Shown here one piece after another: positions 41,124 through 49,795 of a DNA stretch of 64,000 bases. Origin of the DNA: an uncultured Cohaesibacter sp. (GTDB lineage Bacteria; Pseudomonadota; Alphaproteobacteria; Rhizobiales; Cohaesibacteraceae); contig NZ_OY782764.1 of NCBI RefSeq assembly GCF_963678225.1, forward strand, positions 2,299,001-2,363,000, given 5' to 3'. How positions within the stretch are numbered: position 1 is the stretch's first letter; each line of letters begins with the position of its first letter. The translations under genes were made by a program, and so were the position numbers. Under the pieces are notes generated by a model. That model was not told where the DNA came from, made no database searches, and saw only the letters and a list, made by a program, of their open reading frames with translations.

Positions 41124-42316
41124 TTGAAGGCAAAAAGGGCTATCGCTTCCTCATGGATGCCCCGCAGGTGTTGCATTGGCTTTCATTTCTGCAAACGCGC
41201 GGGCTGGTCCATGATGAAGATCTGGCCGATATTAGCCGGGATATTCTCGTTATAAAAACCCGGGAGAAAAAAGAAGCGCCGCTCTATCTGCGAGCTCTAA
41301 GCGCCGTAGGGGCTGTCATCTCAGGGCTGCTACTCATCTATCTTCTCTATTTGTTTGGCCTGTTCGATCTCAGCGATACGAGCCTGAGCATCAATGGACT
41401 GATATTTATCGGACTGTCGGCGCTGTTGCATGCGCGCGGGTTGCGCAGGACAAATCTGGCAAGGGATTTCTATATCCAACTGGCGCTCACCTGGTTGCAG
41501 GCTGGTAAGGTTGCGCTCGTTGCCGGCTTGGCGCAAATCGTCCATGATGCGTTCGGGATTAGCTGGTTCTGGACCGTTTCCGCCATCCTCGGGCTGGTGA
41601 TGCTGCTTAGTTTTCTGTCCTTTCCCTCTTCAATCGAGCGTTTTGTCTCCAGCTTTGCCTTTCTGGTGTCGCTGTGGATCTGTCTGTTGGTGGATTGGTC
41701 TGACGAGTTTGAACTCACCGGCTTCGTCTTGATGCTCATTGCCCATATCCTGGCGTTAGCGTCCTTCCTGCGTTGGCCGCTTGTGCGCCAGAAGCTGACA
41801 AGTCTTTATGATGCGCTGTTGTTATCGCTATGTCTTGCGGTCGGCGTGATACAGGGCTTCGTCTCCATTGGCCATGAAGCATGGCAGGATGTCTCAGAAG
41901 AAGTGAAAGCCTTTCTGGGGATCGGCTATCGCTGGTCCGTCGAAATAACGCTCGCTCTTGCGCTGATTGCTTTGATTGTCTGGATCGCCGGGCGCAAAGG
42001 CGGTCTTCGCCGTGAGCCGGTGGTGGCCAGTTTACTGGGCGCCGTGGCCTTGGCGTTGCTCTCCAATGCAGGCATCATATTGGCGATCGGACTGATGATT
42101 CTCGGCTTTGCCACGCATCGCCCCGGACACACTCTGCTGGGGCTGCTGTTCGCGCTGCTTTTCGGCTTTTTCTACTACTATAACCTGGACCTGTCTCTGC
42201 TGCAGAAATCCATGATCCTGATTGTGTCGGGCGCGCTTTTGCTGCTCGCCTCGGGCTATATCTATTGGCGCGGCTGGTATAGGCAAACCGGCAAGGCAAG
42301 GGGGGCTGGGACATGA
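41120..42316 (+). CDS. DUF4401 membrane protein
   Basis: 398 residues, about ten transmembrane helices after a cytoplasmic N-terminal segment (LHWLSFLQTRGLV...). It matches the DUF4401 pattern that follows DUF2157 genes. Function unknown. It overlaps both neighbours by 4 nt (ATGA), so the three proteins are probably made in fixed ratio and may form one membrane complex (inference). Confidence 0.82.
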   Translation: MIEGKKGYRFLMDAPQVLHWLSFLQTRGLVHDEDLADISRDILVIKTREKKEAPLYLRALSAVGAVISGLLLIYLLYLFGLFDLSDTSLSINGLIFIGLSALLHARGLRRTNLARDFYIQLALTWLQAGKVALVAGLAQIVHDAFGISWFWTVSAILGLVMLLSFLSFPSSIERFVSSFAFLVSLWICLLVDWSDEFELTGFVLMLIAHILALASFLRWPLVRQKLTSLYDALLLSLCLAVGVIQGFVSIGHEAWQDVSEEVKAFLGIGYRWSVEITLALALIALIVWIAGRKGGLRREPVVASLLGAVALALLSNAGIILAIGLMILGFATHRPGHTLLGLLFALLFGFFYYYNLDLSLLQKSMILIVSGALLLLASGYIYWRGWYRQTGKARGAGT

Positions 42317-42846
42317 GGAAGCATCTCATACTGCTGGCGCTACTGCCCATTCTGGCTATCCTCAACTATTCCGTTTTCGAGCGGGAAAGTCTGCGCCGCG
42401 ATGGCGAATTGATCCTGCTGGAATTGGCGCCTGTTGATCCCCGCTCGCTCATGCAGGGGGACTATATGGACTTGCGCTATACCCTTGCGCAAAAGGCCAA
42501 TGCGGCCTGGCAAGAGATACGCAAGACAGACGAGGGGCAAAAGGCGCCCGGGTATGGCTCCGGCCAAATGGTTTTGCAGCTTGATGGACAAGCCAGAGCC
42601 AGCTTCGCCCGCTTTTATAAAAAGGGCCAAACTCTGGCGGAGAATGAGCGTCTGATCAGCTTTGAATTTCATGCATCAGGCGGTTTCAACTCAATCCGTC
42701 TTATGCCCCGGTCCTTCTTCTTTCAGGAAGGCCATGCAGATGCGTTCAGCCAAGCGCGTTTTGGCATGATGCGCATCGCAGAGAATGGCGAACACAGCCT
42801 CGTCGGCCTTGCCGATGAAACTGGCCAGCAGATAAAGCCCGAATGA
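42313..42846 (+). CDS. GDYXXLXY-domain protein
   Basis: 177 residues. One N-terminal membrane helix or signal anchor (LILLALLPILAILNYSVF) and a periplasmic domain with the naming motif GDYMDLRY (residues about 50-57), followed by beta-rich sequence with FARFYKKGQ and LMPRSFFFQEG. Function unknown. Third and last gene of the DUF2157 operon; no clear terminator follows. Confidence 0.85.
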   Translation: MRKHLILLALLPILAILNYSVFERESLRRDGELILLELAPVDPRSLMQGDYMDLRYTLAQKANAAWQEIRKTDEGQKAPGYGSGQMVLQLDGQARASFARFYKKGQTLAENERLISFEFHASGGFNSIRLMPRSFFFQEGHADAFSQARFGMMRIAENGEHSLVGLADETGQQIKPE

Positions 42847-43103
42847 TCCGGAATGGACTCAAATGATTGTCTGGCCGGTCCGCCTAGAGGGGCGTACGCA
42901 CTGCGTTGCATAAGTCATGACTTTTGCATCAGCAGCGCATGAAACAAAACTCCTTGAGAAGTGTTGCAAACGGCAGCATGTAAATCGACTCACTTATAAT
43001 ATTGAAATGAAGGATTCTGCTTGCGGTTTAAAAATAGTAGGATAGGAGAGTTCTCCTGACTGACACATATGAATATGCGGTAGATTTAAGAAAATATCAT
43101 GGT

Positions 43104-43694
43104 TTAGTGTATGCGGATATTTTCCAATTTAAAATCAAAATTAACACTCTTCAGTATTTCTGGTTTGAGGCACAATTTTACATATGAAGACGGGATGTGA
43201 CGATCTCCAGTTGCTGCATAGAGAGCAGCTTCGGCGTAAGTCTCGGCCTCGAATAGGCTTCCATCTTTCAGGTATTTACACGCGATTTCCTTCAATTCTT
43301 CAAGGTCAATTTCAGATTTAGTTTCATTGGTAACCGAGGCTAACGCCTTTACAGCAACGATAATGGCGTCTCCAAACGCATCAAAATCATCTAATCTCAC
43401 AACACAACGAACCTCTTCTATTATATCGCGTGTATTTTCCCAATAAATACAAACTGTGGTCAAAATCGCCTTTAGTAAATCATCTTCTTCTTGCTCAATT
43501 AGGGCATTAATAATTTCTTTGGCTCTTGCTAAATACTGTTGAGTAGGTTGAAAAACTAACCCAAATGACAATACATCATGATAGTTTAGCCCTCGAAATG
43601 TACCCAAAAAAACTTTCTCAATTTGTGATTTTTCATCAGGTGTGAGGTTGCGTCCATTTTTGACGGAAAAGTATGTATCTCTAGGGTTTCTCAA
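43104..43694 (-). CDS. Hypothetical helical protein in AT-rich islet
   Basis: 196 residues, acidic, predicted mostly alpha-helical, soluble, with two helical repeats-like stretches (ARAKEIINALIEQEEDDLLKA and DLEELKEIACKYLKDGSLFE). I recognise no family. It starts with TTG (no in-frame ATG near the start), with AGGATG upstream, and codon use is AT-rich, unlike its neighbours. It could be an immunity- or antitoxin-like protein, but I have no motif to support that. Confidence 0.5.
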   Translation of the reverse strand: MRNPRDTYFSVKNGRNLTPDEKSQIEKVFLGTFRGLNYHDVLSFGLVFQPTQQYLARAKEIINALIEQEEDDLLKAILTTVCIYWENTRDIIEEVRCVVRLDDFDAFGDAIIVAVKALASVTNETKSEIDLEELKEIACKYLKDGSLFEAETYAEAALYAATGDRHIPSSYVKLCLKPEILKSVNFDFKLENIRIH

Positions 43695-43762
43695 TCGAAT
43701 GCATCCTTGGCTTTTTCTGCAACATCCCTTGCAGTATCAAGTGTTTTTTCGACACGATCAAT

Positions 43763-43948
43763 GTGTTTAGAGGTCTTCGAAATCAATTGTCAACGGCGGA
43801 ACTTACAGCAACTAGAGGTGTCCGGTTTAGTGAAGGGAACGTGATTAAAGCGATTGGTTCGATGCTTGGGGTAGCGAAACCAGATCTCACTAATAGTTAT
43901 GATAATGCGATGATCAATAGGACTGCTGATTTTGCAAATCAGCGTTAG
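43763..43948 (+). pseudogene. Short frame, possible gene remnant
   Basis: 61 codons from a GTG, without a ribosome site. The product (SEGNVIKAIGSMLGVAKPDL within it) has no family that I recognise. It lies head to head with the 196-residue gene in the AT-rich islet and may be the tail of a decayed gene or chance. Confidence 0.25.
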
Positions 43949-44045
43949 AGCTTCAAGTCTGTAGGACATTCAAAACTTGGGGTTCGTAGAGAGACAATCA
44001 CAAATTTTGGTTATCCATATAGTAATCTAAAGTACAGATATAATT

Positions 44046-44402
44046 ATGAAAAAAATAATTTTTGGAATAATTACCGCTATTTTGGCATCTTTTGCATCAG
44101 GACTAGCAATAGATACTGCGACTGAATTATTTGGAAAAATTGGTAGAGGCGTAAGCTATGGAGTTTCAATTCTATATCTGTGGGCAGCTGTATCGACTAT
44201 ATTGGCTATCTTGATGACTTTATCGCATTTTATGGGCAGAAACCGTTCTATGATATTAGGATTTACAGCAACCGTACTTGTAACTTTTTTTCTATTCCCC
44301 AATCCTAGTTTGGTCAGTAAATTATTTGTAACTGCTATATTGTCTTTGATTGTAGTATTTTCTGTGTACATTCAATCATTAATTAGATTATTTTTGAAAT
44401 GA
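44046..44402 (+). CDS. Hypothetical small membrane protein in AT-rich islet
   Basis: 118 residues with four predicted transmembrane helices (IIFGIITAILASFASGLAI, VSILYLWAAVSTILAILMTL, SMILGFTATVLVTFFLF and FVTAILSLIVVFSVYIQSLI), short loops and a basic end. No family recognised. Very AT-rich coding sequence, with only a weak site before the ATG. The regular hydrophobic pattern makes it a plausible gene. Confidence 0.5.
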   Translation: MKKIIFGIITAILASFASGLAIDTATELFGKIGRGVSYGVSILYLWAAVSTILAILMTLSHFMGRNRSMILGFTATVLVTFFLFPNPSLVSKLFVTAILSLIVVFSVYIQSLIRLFLK

Positions 44403-44604
44403 ACGTTCTTCGTAAGCCGACTATAACGTATTACGGTGACTACTAGATTAATTCATATTATGATTATCTCAGCTTCGATGTTGCAAAAATCATGGTTAAC
44501 GTAAAGCTAACCATAATCCTTTAGGCTTGCGTCCTGAACCCTCAGGAAACACCTGATCGTAAGCACCTGCGCATGTTAACGCCTTGAAGTATTAGAGACC
44601 CTGA

Positions 44605-46791
44605 ATGCTAGAATTTGCCCGAATGTTCATGTCTATCGCCGGGCTTGGTTTGCCGATGGGGCTGATAATGGTGCTGTCGGGGCGAGTGAAATATCGCAAC
44701 GAGCTGGACACCTTCCTGCGCATGGTTTCGGCTTATTGTATCTCCATTATTGCTTATTGGGTCATCGGTTACGGGCTCTATAGCGGGGAAACGATCAACG
44801 GCCTGATCGGCTCGACCAAGGGCTTCATGCAACGCAAGGATCTGCTACAGGGCGAGCCGGATCTCCATCTCCTGGTGCTTTTCTCCGTTCCCCCGATTGC
44901 TGCCGCAGCTGGTATGGTCGAGCGTGGCAGCTTCCATATCGGAAATCTTTTGGTCGGGGCTGTCGCCGTTCTGGTTGCCCCGGTAACCGCTCACTGGTCG
45001 ATGCATTCCGGCCTCGATGGGCAGGGCTGGCTGGTTGCAAGCGGTTTTGAGGATGTTGGCGGTGCGATTGTGGTTTTCGTTTCTGCAGGCTTTGTCGGCC
45101 TTGCTATCTCTCTCATTCTGGGGCCACGCCTTGGGCGTTTCCCCATGCAGGTTGGGCGTCCGCGCGGGCAGAGCCCGACCTGGTATGGCATGGGTGTGAT
45201 CGTGATTGTCACCTCGACCATTACGCTCGCTGTCATGCAGGCGGAAAGCCTTGCAGATATGACTGCTGCTTTCTACGTTATGCTGATCGGGGTGGCTTTC
45301 TCTACCCTGGCAGGGTCGATGCTGCCAATGATCACCAAACGCAGCGAGATGACACAGAATGTGTCGACATCGGTGTTGGCCGGTACCGTCGCTCTAACGG
45401 CCGTGGCCTCTTTTGCCGAACCGGTCGACGCTGCCCTTATCGGAATTCTTGCCGGAACGCTGTCTGTCAGCTTCAACCGTATTCTCGCCGCCATCGAAGT
45501 GGATGATCCGGGGGAGTTGATTTCAGCCTTTTTGTCTGGTGGCCTTGTCGGCGGATTGATGGCGCCGCTCGCCAGACCAGGTGTCAGCCCGTCGCTGGCC
45601 AGTGAATTCATCAACCAGTTGATCGGCATCAGTGCGATTGCCGCCTGGGCTTTTGGGGTTACTCTGATCGCAGGCCTGATCTTGAAGCTTACTGTCGGGT
45701 TGCGTGTGGGCGAGGTAGAGGAAAAGCGTGGTCTCTCGGTTTCCCATTTCGGCTTTGTCAGCGAACCTGATTTCATCATTTCAAGCGTGATGCATTATAA
45801 CCAGCGCACTGATTGGCAGAACGGCGAGCGCAACACGCGACTGGCAAGCATTGCTGCCAAATTCAGCGATGCTATCGTCCAGCTTCATGATGCGACCAGC
45901 AAGGCCACGGACAGAATTCTCTCCACAAGTGCAAGCCCGAAACAGGGCGCCGCCATGGTCTCCCGCATCAGGCTGGCGGAAGACAGCGTGCGGGTTAAAG
46001 CTGAAGATATCCTGATGTTGCTGGAAGATATCCTGAAGTCTGGCGACGGGGGAGATCTGGGCGGCGAGCGTTTTCTGCTCTGGGGACAAGAGGCCGTGGA
46101 GAAGCTGCTGGCGCCGGTTGAAAATGACATCAAGAAGCTGGCCCGTCACATCCCGCTGCAGGCAGAATTGTCAGAGCTGGAAAATATCGTCATCACAGCC
46201 GCCGAGATTCTGTCTCATGGTGTGCACCAGATCGAGATGATGCGCGATCTGGAAGAAGCGCAGGTGGATGGGTTCTTCTCCCGCGATCATATTTGCGATA
46301 TTGCCGCTCTGCTGAATGAAAAGGCAACCCGCATTAAGGCAATCGCTGAAGTACGCAACAGACCTTTACAGATCGATTGCGCGGTTACCAAGGGGCTTAA
46401 GGTAAGTGGTGATGCCAATGCCTTTGCACGTATTCTCACCTTGACGGTGGAAGGGGCGTTCAACAGGCAACTTAGCGATAGTGCAAGCCCAGTTCGCCTA
46501 GAACTCAAGGAACATAGCTCGGGGCAGTATGTTGTGCTCGATTGCCTTGATACGGGAACCGCCCTGTCTGCCCGTCAGATACGTGCAATTCGTGATCCTC
46601 TGTCAGAAGACCGTGCACTGGATGAATTGGGGCTGGGGCAGATCCTGCCGCTAATTCTCGTCTCTCGGCTCGTTAGGGCCATGGGGGGCGAATTTGCCAT
46701 AACGAGTGCGCATCAGGCCGGAACGCAGCTGCGGTGCCGCTTTAGAAAAAGACAGACCAAAGAGCAGCGCAATGCAAGCAAGGCCGCCTGA
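44605..46791 (+). CDS. Ammonium-transporter-like domain fused to a histidine-kinase-like ATPase
   Basis: 728 residues. Residues about 1-385 have the Amt fold: SGFEDVGGAIVVFVSAG matches the Amt segment around the first pore His, VDDPGELISAFLSGG matches the second, and NQLIGISAIAAWAFGV, LKLTVGLRV and EKRGLSVSHFG match the last helices and the exit. Both twin-His pore positions are Phe (Phe158 and Phe309), so ammonium conduction is unlikely. Residues about 400-560 are helical (dimerisation/linker), and 590-716 resemble HATPase_c with DTG in the G1 box and GLGQ in G2, but without a clear Asn in the N box or an obvious phosphoacceptor H-box. Amt-sensor kinase fusions are known (for example in Kuenenia), so this is probably a membrane sensor, perhaps catalytically inactive. 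Confidence 0.8.
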   Translation: MLEFARMFMSIAGLGLPMGLIMVLSGRVKYRNELDTFLRMVSAYCISIIAYWVIGYGLYSGETINGLIGSTKGFMQRKDLLQGEPDLHLLVLFSVPPIAAAAGMVERGSFHIGNLLVGAVAVLVAPVTAHWSMHSGLDGQGWLVASGFEDVGGAIVVFVSAGFVGLAISLILGPRLGRFPMQVGRPRGQSPTWYGMGVIVIVTSTITLAVMQAESLADMTAAFYVMLIGVAFSTLAGSMLPMITKRSEMTQNVSTSVLAGTVALTAVASFAEPVDAALIGILAGTLSVSFNRILAAIEVDDPGELISAFLSGGLVGGLMAPLARPGVSPSLASEFINQLIGISAIAAWAFGVTLIAGLILKLTVGLRVGEVEEKRGLSVSHFGFVSEPDFIISSVMHYNQRTDWQNGERNTRLASIAAKFSDAIVQLHDATSKATDRILSTSASPKQGAAMVSRIRLAEDSVRVKAEDILMLLEDILKSGDGGDLGGERFLLWGQEAVEKLLAPVENDIKKLARHIPLQAELSELENIVITAAEILSHGVHQIEMMRDLEEAQVDGFFSRDHICDIAALLNEKATRIKAIAEVRNRPLQIDCAVTKGLKVSGDANAFARILTLTVEGAFNRQLSDSASPVRLELKEHSSGQYVVLDCLDTGTALSARQIRAIRDPLSEDRALDELGLGQILPLILVSRLVRAMGGEFAITSAHQAGTQLRCRFRKRQTKEQRNASKAA

Positions 46792-46846
46792 GCGACCTCG
46801 CAAAAGATGGTTTCAAACAGCATTTACGCTGGTAGACCGCAAAAGC

Positions 46847-48760
46847 TTAGTGCAGGGTTTTGCGCTCCGTGGGTGCCCAGGCCGCATTGATATGGCAAAG
46901 GGCAAGGCTCACTTGATCGCTCACAGGTTTTGTTGCGTCCAGCTCGATCCAGCGGATGGGCTCTCTCACTTTCAACTGGTCTTGTGGTTGTTCGTTGCCT
47001 GGCGAGGGAGCGACAAAGGATGCGTGCCCCTTATGGTGTGGCAAGAAGGCTGAGAGCGCCTCGCGTCTGCGTAAGTCTTCCTTTCGGCATTTGAGCAGGC
47101 TGAGAGCGACGAACGAGTCAGACATCCCCATATCCTCTGCCAGATCGGCCAGCTGTTCGCTATGGATCGGCTGGTTGAATGGCCCTTCAAGAATAACCGA
47201 ATAACCGGCCGTGAGCGCCAGACGGGCCTTTTCCATCATGCGTCGATAGACAAGATCCCAGACAGAATCGCGCAAGGCTGACTGTGGCAGCCTGTCCTTG
47301 CTGTCCACTTCATACAAAGCCAGACATTCCTGCTCGGCAGAGAGATAAAGCGCGCCGGGCATGCGTCCGGTAATCGGCGCGAGCAGTCGCGCCAGATTGG
47401 AACGATCCGACTGGCTGGCGCCATTGATGGCGATCAGGCGTGCCTCATCATGCAGAAGACTGTCGCGTGCGGTTTTCATATGACCCTGCAGCACACTTTC
47501 CTCGGTGCCGCCACGCAAAAGAGCCGAAGGAACCGACGGATCATCCGATGTGCTTCGGGCATTCACTGTGGCCTTGATGGTCTTGGCATCGGCAAGCGCC
47601 TGCAGGAAGATGTAAAGATCCAGAACCTGGAGACCTTCAAGAGCATGGCTGTCAAACAGCCGGTTGCAATAGTGCGAGAAGACCCAGTTGGCCTGCCGCG
47701 AAAAATCCCGCGACCACAATTCTCCAATCAGAGTGGCAAGGTCGTAGAACGGATCACCTATATGGTCGCGCATCAGGCTCTTGGAGCCATTGACCTTGGG
47801 ATTGACCATCCGCAGTCCATCACTCAGTTTGACCACATTGCGCAGGCGCAGATTGCCATGGATCTGGGCGAAAAGCCCCCGCTCGGCGCGCCGATAGATC
47901 GCTTCTTTCATACGATCCAATTGATCCTGAGCCCTATTGAAGCAGGCGCGCAGAGTGTTTTTGCGCGACTTCTTGGCCAACTTGCGGACCACCGGTTCCA
48001 GATCATCGAACATTTCATCCATGAGCATCAACCATGATTGCACATGGGCGCTGGAATGTTCGAATGTCTGGCCTTGCGGTACAAGTCTTGCCAATTCCCG
48101 GCATTCGGAGAAATTAGGTTGATAGATCTCGGCGAAATGATCGTAGCGTTTTGAAAAATCATAGCGGCGCAGAACAATAACCCAGTCCACGATGGCACTT
48201 TCGTCTCCGTGGCTTATAGGCTCGGCACTGTTGGTCATGGCGTCAGCCAGAGGCAGCTGCATGGTCAGTGTCGTGCCGCGCTCGCGGATGGGAATAAGAT
48301 CGAGATAAAGTTCCGGCGCGTAGCTGCGCCCAAGCAGCACCTCGCGTGCGGCAAGGCTGTGGCGCTGGGCCAGCGAAAAAGGTTCGCTGCGGCCAAGCGC
48401 ATTGCGGCGAAGCAGCTTGTAGCAGAAGGGACCAGCCATGAAAAACAGGAATTGGGGCGTCTCCAGTCGCTCGACAGGCTCATCAAGCCCGTAGCTGTGC
48501 GGGTCGCCCAAAAAGGCCACAACCCTGTCCTGAATGGACTGGTAGCGGTCTTTGACAAGTGCTGTGGCTTTGCCGATAGCACCTTCAGGTTCGGGGGCTC
48601 TGCCCACTGAAGCTGGTCGTCTGCCTTGGGAACGTTCAATGCCCATTGGATCTGGTCCTGATCGCCTTTTACTTGGGGTAAAATCTCTCAATGCTTGTAA
48701 AACCACGCCAAATGAGCGCTGAGAGGTCGGGCCAGAGTTTGGCCATGATGGCTTAGACAT
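46847..48760 (-). CDS. Degenerate APH-like / P-loop kinase fusion protein
   Basis: 637 residues, soluble. Residues about 100-380 follow the COG2187 aminoglycoside-phosphotransferase-like pattern, but the catalytic HGDxxxxN reads HGNLRLRNV (301-309), so the catalytic Asp is Asn, and the later metal-binding acidic motif reads VNPKVNGS. Residues about 440-630 follow the COG0645 P-loop kinase pattern, but the Walker A reads GASQSDRSN (447-455) in place of GxSGSGKST. Both nucleotide sites therefore appear to be lost. Convergent with the Amt-like fusion gene. Not a resistance gene. Possibly a scaffold or regulatory pseudoenzyme. Confidence 0.75.
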   Translation of the reverse strand: MSKPSWPNSGPTSQRSFGVVLQALRDFTPSKRRSGPDPMGIERSQGRRPASVGRAPEPEGAIGKATALVKDRYQSIQDRVVAFLGDPHSYGLDEPVERLETPQFLFFMAGPFCYKLLRRNALGRSEPFSLAQRHSLAAREVLLGRSYAPELYLDLIPIRERGTTLTMQLPLADAMTNSAEPISHGDESAIVDWVIVLRRYDFSKRYDHFAEIYQPNFSECRELARLVPQGQTFEHSSAHVQSWLMLMDEMFDDLEPVVRKLAKKSRKNTLRACFNRAQDQLDRMKEAIYRRAERGLFAQIHGNLRLRNVVKLSDGLRMVNPKVNGSKSLMRDHIGDPFYDLATLIGELWSRDFSRQANWVFSHYCNRLFDSHALEGLQVLDLYIFLQALADAKTIKATVNARSTSDDPSVPSALLRGGTEESVLQGHMKTARDSLLHDEARLIAINGASQSDRSNLARLLAPITGRMPGALYLSAEQECLALYEVDSKDRLPQSALRDSVWDLVYRRMMEKARLALTAGYSVILEGPFNQPIHSEQLADLAEDMGMSDSFVALSLLKCRKEDLRRREALSAFLPHHKGHASFVAPSPGNEQPQDQLKVREPIRWIELDATKPVSDQVSLALCHINAAWAPTERKTLH

Positions 48761-49008
48761 GCATTGATGGAAATCAAGATAAGTAAAAAGTACAAATACA
48801 TAAGTATTATCATCGTTTTATGTTGTAATTTGTAGTATGATTAAGGGGGTAAAATAGATTGTCTCGTTGTCGTTAAATAAGCGGCGATCTCGCTGTATAT
48901 CAATTCTATCTCTGATTGGGTAATCGACAGCGTTGCAGCCAAAAAGTTAAGAATGGTTATAAACAAGGAGGCAGCAAATCTGGCTGAAACACAAGGGAGG
49001 AACTGGAA

Positions 49009-49386
49009 ATGGCCAATGGCATCATGAAAAAGATTCGTCTTAATCTCGCGCGCAACGCCGACTATCCGAACGGTAGTGCTCACCATGGCTATGAATTTGT
49101 CGCACCTTTGGATGAAGAGGGATTCATCGACGCAGAAAGCTGGCGCGCCAACAGGGAACCATGTCGTGTACGGCGCTTCTGGGAAGGGGAGAATGATGAC
49201 CATGGGCATCTGGTTCATCGTCCCGGCGGCAGTTGGGCTTTCACTTATGATATCGACGGCGAAGAAGATGTGGAAGCGGGCTATCGCTTCGGCAAACACG
49301 CCTTCGTGCCGGGCGAATATGTGTCCATCAAGGATGAAGATGGGGAGCTTCTAACCTTTCAGGTGTCAACCGTCGAGGCGGTCTGA
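49009..49386 (+). CDS. Conserved hypothetical alphaproteobacterial protein
   Basis: 125 residues, soluble and acidic, with a Trp/His/Gly-rich centre (CRVRRFWEGENDDHGHLVHR, then PGGSWAFTYDI and AGYRFGKHAFVPGEYVSI). I recall closely similar short proteins in other Hyphomicrobiales but no function; there is no signal peptide or membrane segment. GGGAGG lies 8-10 nt before the ATG. Stand-alone gene. Confidence 0.75.
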   Translation: MANGIMKKIRLNLARNADYPNGSAHHGYEFVAPLDEEGFIDAESWRANREPCRVRRFWEGENDDHGHLVHRPGGSWAFTYDIDGEEDVEAGYRFGKHAFVPGEYVSIKDEDGELLTFQVSTVEAV

Positions 49387-49704
49387 AATGGTATCTAATC
49401 GGTATGACTGCGGTCTATTATGGACAGCGTTGACACATAATCCTGTTAATTAAATCCCTAAGGCAGAATGTTTTGAATAAACTTTGGGATTGCTTTTGCG
49501 TCAAATCAACGTGACCAAAAGTACGAATCAAGATGCTACTTATGTCTTTGACAAGGAAACTGCCAGGAATAGCCCCCCGAGTTTCCGCAAAGATGCGGTT
49601 GTCTACTTGCCAGATTTAGCAATTGAAACAGAGAGCCCGGAGCAAGAAAACAGCCATGAAGAGCAGGGAAGGCGAGTGCGGTCGTTTTCCGAAAGTGCTT
49701 TTCT
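49387..49704. other. Intergenic stretch
   Basis: A plus-strand frame of about 100 codons (49484-49792) runs through the terminator hairpin, ends in aromatic low-complexity sequence and has no ribosome site; I do not call it. Nothing else is seen before the terminator. Confidence 0.45.
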
Positions 49705-49746
49705 AAAAGACGGGAGTGCAATTGTCCCCCAACATTGCACTCCCGT
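49705..49746 (-). terminator. Terminator of the Pat-like gene
   Basis: Thirteen-base-pair perfect stem (49710-49722 with 49734-49746), 11-nt loop, followed on the minus strand by CTTTTAG. Confidence 0.8.
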
Positions 49747-49795
49747 TTGTCATTTCTGGCTATGGCAATTTTTTCGCGCATTTCGCGCATAAGGC

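Larger units (their letters stand above)
42847..44604. other. AT-rich islet of possible foreign origin
   Basis: About 1.75 kb much richer in A and T than the flanks, with poorly supported genes, weak ribosome sites and no recognisable conserved domain. It interrupts otherwise well-packed core genes. No integrase, transposase or terminal repeat is visible. An imperfect inverted repeat (ATGGTTA with TAACCAT) lies at about 44492-44513 near the right border. It looks like a remnant or small insertion. Confidence 0.55.

Noticed and set aside
46847-48760. Aminoglycoside resistance gene
   Set aside because: Only distant APH similarity; the catalytic Asp is replaced and a second, degenerate kinase domain is fused.
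49484-49792. A 102-codon plus-strand frame
   Set aside because: Runs through a strong terminator hairpin, lacks a ribosome site and ends in unlikely low-complexity sequence.
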